Source of the DNA: DALYJJ01 sp031969915
GTDB lineage: Bacteria; Acidobacteriota; Terriglobia; Bryobacterales; Bryobacteraceae
Length of the DNA stretch: 7,381 nt
NCBI GenBank assembly: GCA_031969915.1
Contig: DALYJJ010000221.1
Span: 1 to 7,381, forward strand
Reading direction: 5' to 3'
Within the stretch, counting starts at the first letter, position 1; each line of letters begins with the position of its first letter. The notes below the pieces were generated by a model. The model was not told the DNA's origin, did not search any database, and saw nothing but the letters and a program-made list of their open reading frames with translations. This document shows, one piece after another, positions 1 through 5,857 of this stretch. Position numbers and translations under genes: made by a program.

Positions 1-417
1 CGTCACCGGCTCCTCGGTGCCCGGCACCACGGGAATCCCCGCCCGCTGGGCCAGTCGCCGGGCGGCCGTTTTGTCGCCGAGCATCTCCAGGTGCTCGCGA
101 GCCGGTCCCACGAAGAGGATCCCCGCCTCTTCGCACGCCTTCGCAAGGCCGGGGTTCTCCGACAGAAACCCGTAGCCGGGATGAATCGCGCCTACTCCCA
201 CTTCCTTGGCCAGCGCGACGATGCCCTCAATGTCCAGGTACGCCTGCACCGGGCCCTTGCCGGCGCCGATCTCGTACGCCTCGTCCGCCTTGAACCGATG
301 CAGCGAGAGGCGGTCTTCCTTGGAATAGACGGCGACGGTCCGCAGGCCAAGTTCGGTGGCCGCTCTAAAGATACGGATGGCGATTTCGCCGCGATTCAGG
401 GCGAGGAGTTTCATCAT
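1..417 (-). CDS. pyc: Pyruvate carboxylase-like, biotin carboxylase N-terminal part (cut by window edge)
   Basis: Only the first 139 codons are present; the gene continues past base 1. The visible part is the pre-ATP-grasp lobe of a biotin carboxylase, which in this family makes carboxybiotin from bicarbonate and ATP. It shows NRGEIAIRIFRA at residues 8-19, an HPGYGFLSENP segment near residue 80, and GDKTAARRLAQRAGIP near the end. The wording SKEDRLSLHRFKADEAY and the run GPVQAYLDIEGI match pyruvate carboxylases better than acetyl-CoA carboxylase AccC, which usually reads ADEAVCIG...SYLNI. If that is right, the whole protein would convert pyruvate to oxaloacetate. The start is the first of two adjacent ATG codons (415-417, 412-414); no in-frame ATG, GTG or TTG lies between there and base 498 on this strand. 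The Shine-Dalgarno match is poor (GAAGAA). Family is sure; the PYC versus AccC choice is fairly sure, since the C-terminal domains are out of view. Confidence 0.85.
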   Translation of the reverse strand, partial: MMKLLALNRGEIAIRIFRAATELGLRTVAVYSKEDRLSLHRFKADEAYEIGAGKGPVQAYLDIEGIVALAKEVGVGAIHPGYGFLSENPGLAKACEEAGILFVGPAREHLEMLGDKTAARRLAQRAGIPVVPGTEEPVT

Positions 418-468
418 GGTCTGTTCTTCGTGCTGTGCCGCTGCCGGGCCGGAATTGTTCCCATCAGC

Positions 469-489
469 GTAGCAGGATTCCGCTACAAT
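469..489 (+). promoter_or_regulatory. Candidate -10 element with overlapping dyad in the divergent gap
   Basis: TACAAT at 484-489 resembles a sigma70 -10 box (5 of 6) and lies only 9 nt before the acetyltransferase ATG. The message would therefore have almost no leader, which fits the absence of a Shine-Dalgarno sequence there. No good -35 is seen at 16-18 bp spacing. A near-perfect dyad overlaps the box: GTAGC-A-GGA (469-477) pairs with TCCGCTAC (479-486), one base being bulged. It could be an operator shared by the two divergent genes, or chance. This is an inference from sequence alone. Confidence 0.35.
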
Positions 490-498
490 CGGCGTTTC

Positions 499-963
499 AT
501 GACCATCCGTCAGGCAAGCGCCGGAGACTGCCATACCATTGCGCAGTTCAACACGGCCATGGCCCTTGAAACCGAGCACGTTCACCTGCCCCCGGAGCGC
601 ATCCTGGCGGGCGTCGAGGCGGTGGTTCGCGACCGCACCAAGGGCGTCTACTATGTGGCCGAAGTGAGTGGAGAGGTGGTGGGCCAGCTCATGCTCACCT
701 ACGAATGGAGCGACTGGCGCAACGGCGTCTTCTGGTGGATTCAGAGCGTGTACGTGCGAGCCGATCACCGGGGCAGCGGCGTGTTTCGCGCCCTCTACCG
801 GCACGTGGAAACGCTGGCCCGAACGACGGAAGGGGTCTGCGGCCTGCGGCTCTACGTGGAGGCGGAGAACGGCGCCGCGCAGGACACCTACTCTCGCCTG
901 GGCATGACGCGCACGTCCTACCAGCTTTTCGAAACCGACTTCGTCATCCGGAGAGACCCGTGA
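499..963 (+). CDS. GNAT family N-acetyltransferase
   Basis: This 154-residue protein is the usual length for a single GNAT domain, which transfers an acetyl group from acetyl-CoA to an amine; the substrate cannot be told. It begins TIRQASAGD, the typical first strand and loop. It continues with YYVAEVSGEVVGQLMLTYEW (about 51-70) and then strand 4 with the acetyl-CoA pyrophosphate loop VRADHRGSGVFRALYRHVE (86-104; core R-G-S-G at 91-94). It ends with RLYVEAENGAAQDTYSRLGM, the conserved C-terminal signature of an N-A-x-x-x-Y-x-x-x-G-M/F type. The open frame extends further upstream, but that part lies antisense to the carboxylase gene and lacks GNAT features, so ATG at 499 is chosen. There is no Shine-Dalgarno; a -10-like box just upstream suggests a leaderless or near-leaderless message. 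The stop overlaps the next gene's GTG, so the two are probably co-translated. Confidence 0.9.
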   Translation: MTIRQASAGDCHTIAQFNTAMALETEHVHLPPERILAGVEAVVRDRTKGVYYVAEVSGEVVGQLMLTYEWSDWRNGVFWWIQSVYVRADHRGSGVFRALYRHVETLARTTEGVCGLRLYVEAENGAAQDTYSRLGMTRTSYQLFETDFVIRRDP

Positions 964-2675
964 ACCGGCGCCTGCGCAGCGCCCTACCGGCACTGCTGTT
1001 GCTGGCCGGATGCGCCCGGCCCAAGCCCGACCTCGGCGGGTTGACCCAGGAGTTCGTCGAGACCACGCTCTCTTTCTCTCCCGTCGCCGCCACCGCGGCG
1101 GGGTACCACGAGCACCGCGGGCAATCGCTCGACGTTCTGTTGGATGACTTCAGCGCCGGCGGCCTGGAGCGCCAGCGAGCCTTTTATCGCGACGTGGACC
1201 GCCGCCTCAGCGGCCTCACGGAGCAACAACTGCCGCCCGAGGAAGCTGCGGACGCGGCCATCATGCGCGCGCAAGCCCGCCTGGCGATGCTGGAGCTCGA
1301 CGCCATCCGCAACGGGCGGCACAACCCGACGCTCTATGTCGAACTGATCGGCAACGCGCTCTACACGCCGTTCGTGGTGGAGTACGCCGCGAAGGAGCAA
1401 CGTTTCGAGCACATCGTCCAGCGCCTGCGCCGCGTGCCCGCGTTTCTGGAGCAGGCCAAGACAAACCTCGCCGAAGCTCCGGAGATCTGGACCACCGTGG
1501 CGATGGACGAGAACGCCGGCAACATCGCCCTGGTGGACAAGACGCTGCGCGACGCCGTTCCCGTAGCGCTGCGCCCGGCCTACGACGAGGCCGCCGGGCC
1601 CGCCCTGGCTGCCCTTGGCGGTTTCCAGACGTTCCTCGACAAGGATCTGCGGGCAAAGACCCGCGACTGGCGGCTCGGACCGGACCTCTATGCCCGCAAG
1701 TTCGCGCTCATTTTGTCGCCGGAGCAGACTCCGGAACAGTTGTTGAAGGACGCCGAGGAGCAACTCCGCGAAATGCGCAGGGAGATGTGGCGCATCAGCC
1801 TGCCACTCCACGCCCGATGGTACCCAACGCACCGCGATCCGGTTGACCTGAACCTGATCGTGGGCGAGACGCTCGACAGAATCGCCCAGCGGCGCGCCGC
1901 CCCGGAGACGTACTTCAGCGATGCGCGGCGCGATCTGGCCGAGGCGCGCGACTACGTCCGCCGCAAGAACCTGCTCCCCCTGCCCCCTCGCGACAATCTG
2001 CAGGTGATTGAAACACCTGAATTCATGCGCGGCATTTACGCCGTCGGCGGATTCAGCCCCGCGCCGCCGCTCGAGCCGCGCCTCGGAGCCTTCTACTGGT
2101 TGACCCCGCTGGCGAAGGACCCGCGGCGCGCGGCGTCCACGCTCCGCGAGTACAACTACTTCGGCCTGAAGCTGCTCACCATTCACGAGGCGATGCCCGG
2201 GCACTACGTCCAGTCCGAATACGCCAACAACGTCCAGCCGGCCGCCCGGCGCCTGCTGCGCGGCGTCTTCTACGACGGGCCGTATGTTGAAGGCTGGGCC
2301 GTATACGCCACGGAGATGATGCTCGACCAGGGTTACGTCGATCACTCGCCGGAACTGCGCCTCACGTTTCTGAAGCAACAACTTCGCGCGGTCTCAAACG
2401 CGATCCTGGATATCCGGCTGCACACCATGGGCATGACCGATCAGGAGGCCCTGGACCTGATCACAAAGCAGACGTTCCAGGAATCGGAGGAGGCTTCGGC
2501 GAAACTGCGGCGAGCCAAGCTCTCCTCTTGCCAACTCCCCACCTATTTCGCCGGATGGCGCGGCTGGCGGCGGCTGCGCGAGCAGTTCCCGCAGCTCGAA
2601 CGGGCGGAGTTCCACCGGCGCGCCCTGGAGCACGGTTCGGCGCCCCTCGCCACACTGCCCGCGCTGATCCGGTAG
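960..2675 (+). CDS. DUF885 family putative metallopeptidase lipoprotein
   Basis: This protein has 571 residues. The GTG start at 960 overlaps the preceding stop (960-963, GTGA) and has GGAGAG at 950-955. Starting here gives a clean lipoprotein signal peptide: Arg-rich N-terminus, hydrophobic LPALLLLAG, and lipobox cysteine Cys18. The protein should therefore be exported and lipid-anchored. DUF885 proteins are metallopeptidase-like with an HExxPGH motif; here it is HEAMPGHYVQ at 409-418. It is followed by EGWAVYATEMM from Glu444, a second hallmark and a plausible further metal-site acidic residue. The C-terminal TDQEALDLITKQTFQ...EEA and the YFAGWRGWRRLREQF stretch also fit the family. Length is normal (family about 550-620). 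No substrate is established for most members, and peptidase activity here is inference. The only functional neighbour is the coupled acetyltransferase. A long antisense open frame covers most of the gene and is a GC-driven shadow. Confidence 0.9.
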   Translation: MNRRLRSALPALLLLAGCARPKPDLGGLTQEFVETTLSFSPVAATAAGYHEHRGQSLDVLLDDFSAGGLERQRAFYRDVDRRLSGLTEQQLPPEEAADAAIMRAQARLAMLELDAIRNGRHNPTLYVELIGNALYTPFVVEYAAKEQRFEHIVQRLRRVPAFLEQAKTNLAEAPEIWTTVAMDENAGNIALVDKTLRDAVPVALRPAYDEAAGPALAALGGFQTFLDKDLRAKTRDWRLGPDLYARKFALILSPEQTPEQLLKDAEEQLREMRREMWRISLPLHARWYPTHRDPVDLNLIVGETLDRIAQRRAAPETYFSDARRDLAEARDYVRRKNLLPLPPRDNLQVIETPEFMRGIYAVGGFSPAPPLEPRLGAFYWLTPLAKDPRRAASTLREYNYFGLKLLTIHEAMPGHYVQSEYANNVQPAARRLLRGVFYDGPYVEGWAVYATEMMLDQGYVDHSPELRLTFLKQQLRAVSNAILDIRLHTMGMTDQEALDLITKQTFQESEEASAKLRRAKLSSCQLPTYFAGWRGWRRLREQFPQLERAEFHRRALEHGSAPLATLPALIR

Positions 2676-2729
2676 AGGCGAAACCTTCTGGCCGGCGGTT
2701 CGTCCAACACGATGCGGGCGCGGCGCCTG

Positions 2730-2759
2730 TTGCCGGAACCGCGCGCCACGTGCTAGAAC
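2730..2759 (+). promoter_or_regulatory. Weak candidate promoter in the gap before lepB
   Basis: The 104-bp gap between the DUF885 gene and lepB contains TTGCCG (2730-2735) and TAGAAC (2754-2759). Each matches the sigma70 consensus at 4 of 6, with an 18-bp spacer. A start near 2766 would leave a leader of about 14 nt. No terminator with a T-run follows the DUF885 stop, so read-through into lepB is equally possible. GCGGTTC (2695-2701) and GAACCGC (2736-2742) form an inverted repeat, but the loop is 34 nt. Confidence 0.25.
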
Positions 2760-2779
2760 CGAGTCTACTGGGTCCCGAG

Positions 2780-3340
2780 ATGGAAGATCACACCCCCGCG
2801 GCGGCGCCGCCTGCAAAGCCTATGCTGGCCGCCACCATGGCGTGGTTTCGCGACTTGATCGTCTCCGTGGTTCTCGCCGTAGTGGTGATCCTGTTCCTGT
2901 ACCAGCCGGTGAAAGTGGAGGGCACCAGCATGATGCCCGCGCTGACCGACCAGGAGCGGATCTTCATCAACAAGTTCATCTACCGGTTTGGCCTGGGCGA
3001 TGTCGAGCGGGGCGACATGGTGGTGTTCTGGTTTCCGCAGGATACTTCGAAGTCGTACATCAAGCGTGTCATCGGCGTGCCGGGGGACGTCATCGAAATC
3101 GAAGACGGTCTGGTATCGGTGAACGGACGGGCGCTCGAAGAAGCGTATGTGCCCGAAGAGTACCGCGACCGGCAGTCCATGCCCCCAACCACGGTGCCGC
3201 CGGACCAATACTTTGTGCTCGGCGACCACCGGAGTTCGTCCAACGACAGCCGCGCCTGGGGGCCGGTGCCGCGCCGGTACATCTACGGCAAGGCGGTGTT
3301 CGTCTACTGGCCAATCGAAAAGATGGGCTTGCTCAGGTAG
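2780..3340 (+). CDS. lepB: Signal peptidase I (type I leader peptidase)
   Basis: The 186-residue membrane serine protease (S26A) removes signal peptides from exported proteins. One transmembrane helix lies at about 24-41, with the catalytic domain outside. The nucleophile is Ser50 in EGTSMMPAL and the general base is Lys95 in YIKRVIGVPGD. Box E is GDHRSSSNDSRAWG (148-161), where many homologues have GDNR, so His150 is a small variation. The length fits short single-TM enzymes rather than the 324-residue Escherichia coli form. The start is not firm: ATG at 2780 gives a 20-residue Ala/Pro-rich cytoplasmic tail, while in-frame ATGs at 2822 and 2837 would give shorter tails. None of the three has a convincing Shine-Dalgarno. 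The gene lies downstream of the DUF885 gene, on the same strand. Its stop is 2 bp from the stop of the convergent DUF2905 gene. Confidence 0.96.
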   Translation: MEDHTPAAAPPAKPMLAATMAWFRDLIVSVVLAVVVILFLYQPVKVEGTSMMPALTDQERIFINKFIYRFGLGDVERGDMVVFWFPQDTSKSYIKRVIGVPGDVIEIEDGLVSVNGRALEEAYVPEEYRDRQSMPPTTVPPDQYFVLGDHRSSSNDSRAWGPVPRRYIYGKAVFVYWPIEKMGLLR

Positions 3341-3342
3341 GA

Positions 3343-3561
3343 TCAGCCGCGACGCCCGGCCAGCCACAGCACCAGCGACAACACCACGCTCACCACCAAG
3401 CCGGTCATCAGGGGGAAGTAGAAGACCGTATTCTTACCGCGGATGACGATGTCTCCGGGCAGGCGGCCGAGCCTCAAGGGCAACCGCTCGCCAAACGTGA
3501 CGATCAGGCCCGCGATCAACAAAATCGCACCCGCGGCGATGAGCAGGCGCCCAAGGCCCAT
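3343..3561 (-). CDS. DUF2905 family small membrane protein
   Basis: This 72-residue protein has two predicted transmembrane helices (about 5-23 and 50-68). They are joined by the polar loop GERLPLRLGRLPGDIVIRGK (24-43), with N44 TVFYFP just before helix 2. The GRLPGDI-plus-FYFP pattern and the two-helix layout are those of DUF2905, a widespread bacterial family of unknown function. The ATG is separated by only 3 nt from the stop of the isomerase-like gene, and there is no Shine-Dalgarno. Translation is therefore probably coupled, and the gene is the last of a three-gene unit. Its 3' end converges on lepB with a 2-bp gap, which leaves no room for a terminator between the genes. Family assignment is good; the function is unknown. 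Confidence 0.88.
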   Translation of the reverse strand: MGLGRLLIAAGAILLIAGLIVTFGERLPLRLGRLPGDIVIRGKNTVFYFPLMTGLVVSVVLSLVLWLAGRRG

Positions 3562-3564
3562 GAT

Positions 3565-4803
3565 CTAAAGCGAGAAGACGCGGCCGCGGTGCTGGCCGAC
3601 GAGGATCTGGAAGATGCGGTGCGCGATCAGTTCGTGCAAAGAGAACAACTCGCGGTTTGCCGCCACGATCTCCGCCGCGCTCGATCCCGCCGGCGCGCCT
3701 CCGCCCTTCTTGAGCGCTTCGGTGGCTTCCTTCACCACCGGGTCGGCGACGACTTCGCCGGCCATCTCCCAGAGCGTAATAAAACGGTCGACAGCCGTCG
3801 GGAAGCTGACCGCGAAGACGCCGTGCTCGCTGGTGGTGCGCGGCGGTTTGTAGTCCAGGTTGAACGGTCCGCGATAGTCGTAACTGCGCAGGAGCACGAG
3901 GACGTTGAGCCAGTCGAGCGGATTCACCAGGCCGATGGCGATGTCGACATCGTGCTTCAGGCGGTACCCGTCGTTGATGTCGAAGTGCCACAGCTTGCCC
4001 GCCACGAGCGCGCGCGCCAGGGCGGCCCTTGGCGCCGCACCCCACATGAGCTCGTGCAGGTACTCGGGATTCAGCCCGACCATTTCCGGATGGGTCAGCA
4101 GGCCGCTGCCGATGAACGCCAGCATGGCGTCGCTGGTGGGCAGCAGGATCTCCGCCTGCGGCTCGAAGGGCTTGGCCTCCATGCAGTGCTTGAGGGTCGG
4201 CCGCCCCAGCTTCTTTGCGGTCTCGATATCCGCCTCGCACGCCGCGTTCAGGCCTTCGGCGTACCAGCGCAAGGTCTGGATCTCGTCGATCGCCCCCTGC
4301 ACCAGGTAGCCGAGCGACCCCGGCCAGTAGACCGCGAACTGCGCGCCGAGTTCATGGCCGATGGCCACGGTATTTCGCAACCGGCGCTTGGCGTACTCCC
4401 GCACCTCGGGCGATTCCGACGCAGGGCTGGCCGCCCACACGGCGTGGTGGAACGTCTCCGTGGTGACCATCGAACACGCCAGGCCGTTTTCCTGGAGCGC
4501 CGATTTGATGCGGGCGACGATTTCGTCCTGCCGGTCCGTCATCAGCGCATCGGTGGGAATCACGTCGGTATCGTGAGTGGTCCAATGGCCGACGCCGATC
4601 TGGGCGTACTTGCGAATGACCTCCTCAAAGCCCACCGGGCGGCGCGTCGGAGCGTGGAACAGGGCGTGGCCCTCGTATGCGGCGGCCCACTGCGGGCCGG
4701 TGATGAAGTACCGTCGGCGCACTTCGGGCGAATAAGCGCCCCCGCAGGCTCCCATCAGGCGCTCGACGAGCGCTTGCTGCCGATTCACGGATTCGGAACT
4801 CAT
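3565..4803 (-). CDS. Class I xylose isomerase-like TIM-barrel sugar isomerase
   Basis: This 412-residue protein aligns by eye with actinobacterial-type (class I) xylose isomerases, which interconvert D-xylose and D-xylulose (and glucose/fructose) with two divalent metals. All catalytic positions of that family appear in order: His77 and Asp80 (THDTDVIP), Glu209 and Lys211 (MEAKP), Glu247 and His250 (NPEYLHE), Asp275 (HFDIND), Asp285 and Asp287 (KHDVD), and Asp317 (LDYKPPRT). Trp39 sits where the substrate-stacking Trp16 of the Streptomyces enzyme lies. It is about 20 residues longer than usual, mostly as an N-terminal extension. The start ATG at 4801-4803 has GGAGAAAG (4810-4817 on the plus strand) at good spacing. 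The real substrate may differ from xylose: no xylulokinase or xylose transporter is next to it. It lies in an operon between an 88-residue HTH-like protein and DUF2905. The fold and catalytic set are sure, the substrate is not. Confidence 0.88.
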   Translation of the reverse strand: MSSESVNRQQALVERLMGACGGAYSPEVRRRYFITGPQWAAAYEGHALFHAPTRRPVGFEEVIRKYAQIGVGHWTTHDTDVIPTDALMTDRQDEIVARIKSALQENGLACSMVTTETFHHAVWAASPASESPEVREYAKRRLRNTVAIGHELGAQFAVYWPGSLGYLVQGAIDEIQTLRWYAEGLNAACEADIETAKKLGRPTLKHCMEAKPFEPQAEILLPTSDAMLAFIGSGLLTHPEMVGLNPEYLHELMWGAAPRAALARALVAGKLWHFDINDGYRLKHDVDIAIGLVNPLDWLNVLVLLRSYDYRGPFNLDYKPPRTTSEHGVFAVSFPTAVDRFITLWEMAGEVVADPVVKEATEALKKGGGAPAGSSAAEIVAANRELFSLHELIAHRIFQILVGQHRGRVFSL

Positions 4804-4827
4804 GTCTGTCTTTCTCCGGCGCGGTTG

Positions 4828-5094
4828 CTACTGCAGCCGGCTCTTCACGCGCTCGCTGGTCACCAGTTCATCGAAGACGGCGAGGACCTGTTTGCGGTAG
4901 GCGTACAGGCGCCGGAGGGATTCGCGGAAGTTCGTTTCGTAGCGCGGAGTATTCAGCCACTTGTCGAGCAGGTCCTTGGGCACATCGATATCGCGGCGCA
5001 ACGCATCCGCCGAATGCCCGCGCAGGAACAGGCCGTAGAACATCGCCGCCTCGCGTTGGATGGTGAGAGGATCGAACTCGCCCCTGTCCGTCAT
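4828..5094 (-). CDS. Small conserved-looking protein with HTH-like segment, unknown function
   Basis: I do not recognise this 88-residue protein. It appears wholly helical and charged. Residues about 25-47 (RGHSADALRRDIDVPKDLLDKW) have the spacing of a helix-turn-helix of the kind seen in transposase and small regulator N-termini, with a turn around Asp37-Pro39 and a Trp closing the recognition helix. A basic helical tail with YAYRKQVLAVFDELV follows (64-78). ATG at 5094 is the first start after an in-frame stop (TGA AAC GTT ATG), so the N-terminus is firm. No close Shine-Dalgarno is seen; a GGGAGA lies too far upstream. It is the first gene behind a good promoter and lies 24 nt ahead of the isomerase-like gene, so it could regulate that operon. 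DNA binding is inference only. Even codon use and the good promoter argue for a real gene. Confidence 0.72.
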   Translation of the reverse strand: MTDRGEFDPLTIQREAAMFYGLFLRGHSADALRRDIDVPKDLLDKWLNTPRYETNFRESLRRLYAYRKQVLAVFDELVTSERVKSRLQ

Positions 5095-5142
5095 AACGTT
5101 TCAGATCGGTCTCCCAGTGCCGTCTCTTGAGATCGAAAACGT

Positions 5143-5171
5143 AGTATAAACGCCCTTTGCGAAGGTTTCCA
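5143..5171 (-). promoter_or_regulatory. Sigma70-type promoter of the small protein/isomerase/DUF2905 operon
   Basis: On the minus strand, TGGAAA (5166-5171, 4 of 6 to TTGACA) and TATACT (5143-5148, 5 of 6 to TATAAT) are separated by 17 bp. Transcription would start near 5136, giving a leader of about 40 nt. The -35 box directly follows the T-run of the upstream gene's terminator. Confidence 0.55.
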
Positions 5172-5173
5172 GC

Positions 5174-5198
5174 AAAAATCCGCCGGCGGCGCGCCGGC
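5174..5198 (-). terminator. Intrinsic terminator of the flavin reductase-like gene
   Basis: On the minus strand GCCGGCG (5198-5192) pairs perfectly with CGCCGGC (5188-5182) around a 3-nt loop. After GGA comes a run of five T (5178-5174). The hairpin begins about 48 nt after the stop of the flavin reductase-like gene. The T-run is short and offset by 3 nt from the stem, so termination may be incomplete. The stem is a near-palindrome, but the A-run on the plus strand precedes it, so it points to minus-strand use. Confidence 0.6.
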
Positions 5199-5246
5199 CC
5201 GATTCCAGCCATCCCACCCGATTTTATCAAAGCGCTGCGCGTGGGC

Positions 5247-5735
5247 CTACGCGTCCCCCAGCAGGCGGTACCGGCTGTCGAAATAGAGCAGCGGCCGCCC
5301 GTCCGCGGCGGTCGCGGCGTTCACTTCGCCGAACAGAACCACGTGATCGCCGGCGTCCATGGTCCGGACCGTCTTGCAGTCGAAGGTGGCGAGACAACCG
5401 GCCAGCAGCGGCACGCCGCCCGCTCCCGGGGTCCAGTCCACGCCCTCGAAGCGGTTTTCGGCTCGCTGCGAAAAGCGGACCGACAACTCGCGTTGCGCTT
5501 CACTGAGCACGCTGATACTGAATCGGGCCGCCCGGCGGAAATGGCCGGCCAGACTGCACTCGTGATCGATGCAGACCAACACCAGCGGTGGATCGGCGGA
5601 GACGGAGGTGAAGGAGTTGACGGTGAGCCCCTGGGGCGTGCCGTCGGGGGCCACCACGCCGGCGATCGCGATGCCCGTAGCGAACCGCGCACAGGCGCGG
5701 CGGAAGGAAAGCGGGTCGAGGAGGGAACTCGTCAT
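5247..5735 (-). CDS. Flavin reductase-like domain protein (FMN-binding split barrel)
   Basis: This 162-residue, single-domain protein has the standard length of the HpaC-type flavin reductase family. Members use NAD(P)H to reduce FMN or FAD, usually supplying a partner monooxygenase. The hallmarks are FATGIAIAGV (18-27), the flavin-binding stretch GLTVNSFTSVSADPPLVLV (36-54), then FSISVLSEAQRELSVRFS near 82-99. The last part carries CKTVRTMDAGDHVVLFGEV and ends in LLYFDSRYRLLG, the typical C-terminal strand. ATG at 5733-5735 is chosen as it sits just before the family's usual N-terminus; only a distant AAGAG serves as a possible Shine-Dalgarno. No monooxygenase lies in view, so the partner and specificity are unknown. 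It stands alone between two oppositely directed promoters and has its own terminator. It is divergent from the HU gene, with a shared 119-bp gap. Confidence 0.9.
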   Translation of the reverse strand: MTSSLLDPLSFRRACARFATGIAIAGVVAPDGTPQGLTVNSFTSVSADPPLVLVCIDHECSLAGHFRRAARFSISVLSEAQRELSVRFSQRAENRFEGVDWTPGAGGVPLLAGCLATFDCKTVRTMDAGDHVVLFGEVNAATAADGRPLLYFDSRYRLLGDA

Positions 5736-5748
5736 CGTGTTGGCGCTC

Positions 5749-5778
5749 TTGACAAGCTTCTAACTTCAATCCTATCAT
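5749..5778 (+). promoter_or_regulatory. Strong sigma70-type promoter of the HU-family gene
   Basis: TTGACA (5749-5754, perfect) and TATCAT (5773-5778, 5 of 6) lie 18 bp apart. Transcription would start near 5785, giving a leader of about 70 nt before the TTG start at 5855. This is the best promoter in the window, which fits an abundant nucleoid protein. Confidence 0.72.
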
Positions 5779-5843
5779 GAGGTTTGCTTTTCTCTGGGGC
5801 GCTCCGGCCGGTACCTGCCAGCCTGCGGCCAACTATATTCACC

Positions 5844-5857
5844 GGGAGGATGCCTTG
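5844..5857 (+). promoter_or_regulatory. Ribosome binding site that fixes the TTG start of the HU-family gene
   Basis: GGGAGGA at 5844-5850 is a near-ideal Shine-Dalgarno, ending 4 nt before TTG at 5855-5857. The ATG that overlaps the end of this site (5850-5852) is in another frame. The in-frame ATG at 5777 overlaps the -10 box and lies before the likely transcription start, so it cannot be used from this promoter. Confidence 0.8.

Noticed and set aside
451..461. Short palindrome GGAATTGTTCC in the divergent gap
   Set aside because: Only 4+4 bases match around a 3-nt centre, which is expected by chance; no second copy is seen nearby.
91..498. Upstream extension of the acetyltransferase frame
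   Set aside because: It lies antisense to the carboxylase gene, and its residues do not resemble the GNAT N-terminus, which begins at TIRQAS just after the ATG at 499.
984..2381. Long open frame (465 codons) on the minus strand opposite the DUF885 gene
   Set aside because: It is antisense to a gene with a lipobox, the HExxPGH motif and family-wide features. Its predicted protein is Arg/Val/Glu-rich with no domain I recognise, as expected from a GC-rich complement.
2691..2742. Inverted repeat GCGGTTC / GAACCGC after the DUF885 gene as a terminator
   Set aside because: The loop is 34 nt and no T-run follows, so it does not look like an intrinsic terminator.
3434..4240. 268-codon minus-strand frame inside the isomerase gene
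   Set aside because: It overlaps the true isomerase frame whose catalytic residues are all present; no start with a Shine-Dalgarno and no domain.
2842..5130. 762-codon plus-strand open frame through lepB, DUF2905, the isomerase and the small gene
   Set aside because: It crosses four genes with recognisable motifs in other frames, and its product has low-complexity Arg/Ala/Gln/His content with no motif. It is a shadow of codon bias in high GC sequence.
5777..5854. N-terminal extension of the HU-like protein starting at ATG 5777
   Set aside because: The ATG lies in the -10 box, the extension has no HU homology, and a strong Shine-Dalgarno points at TTG 5855.
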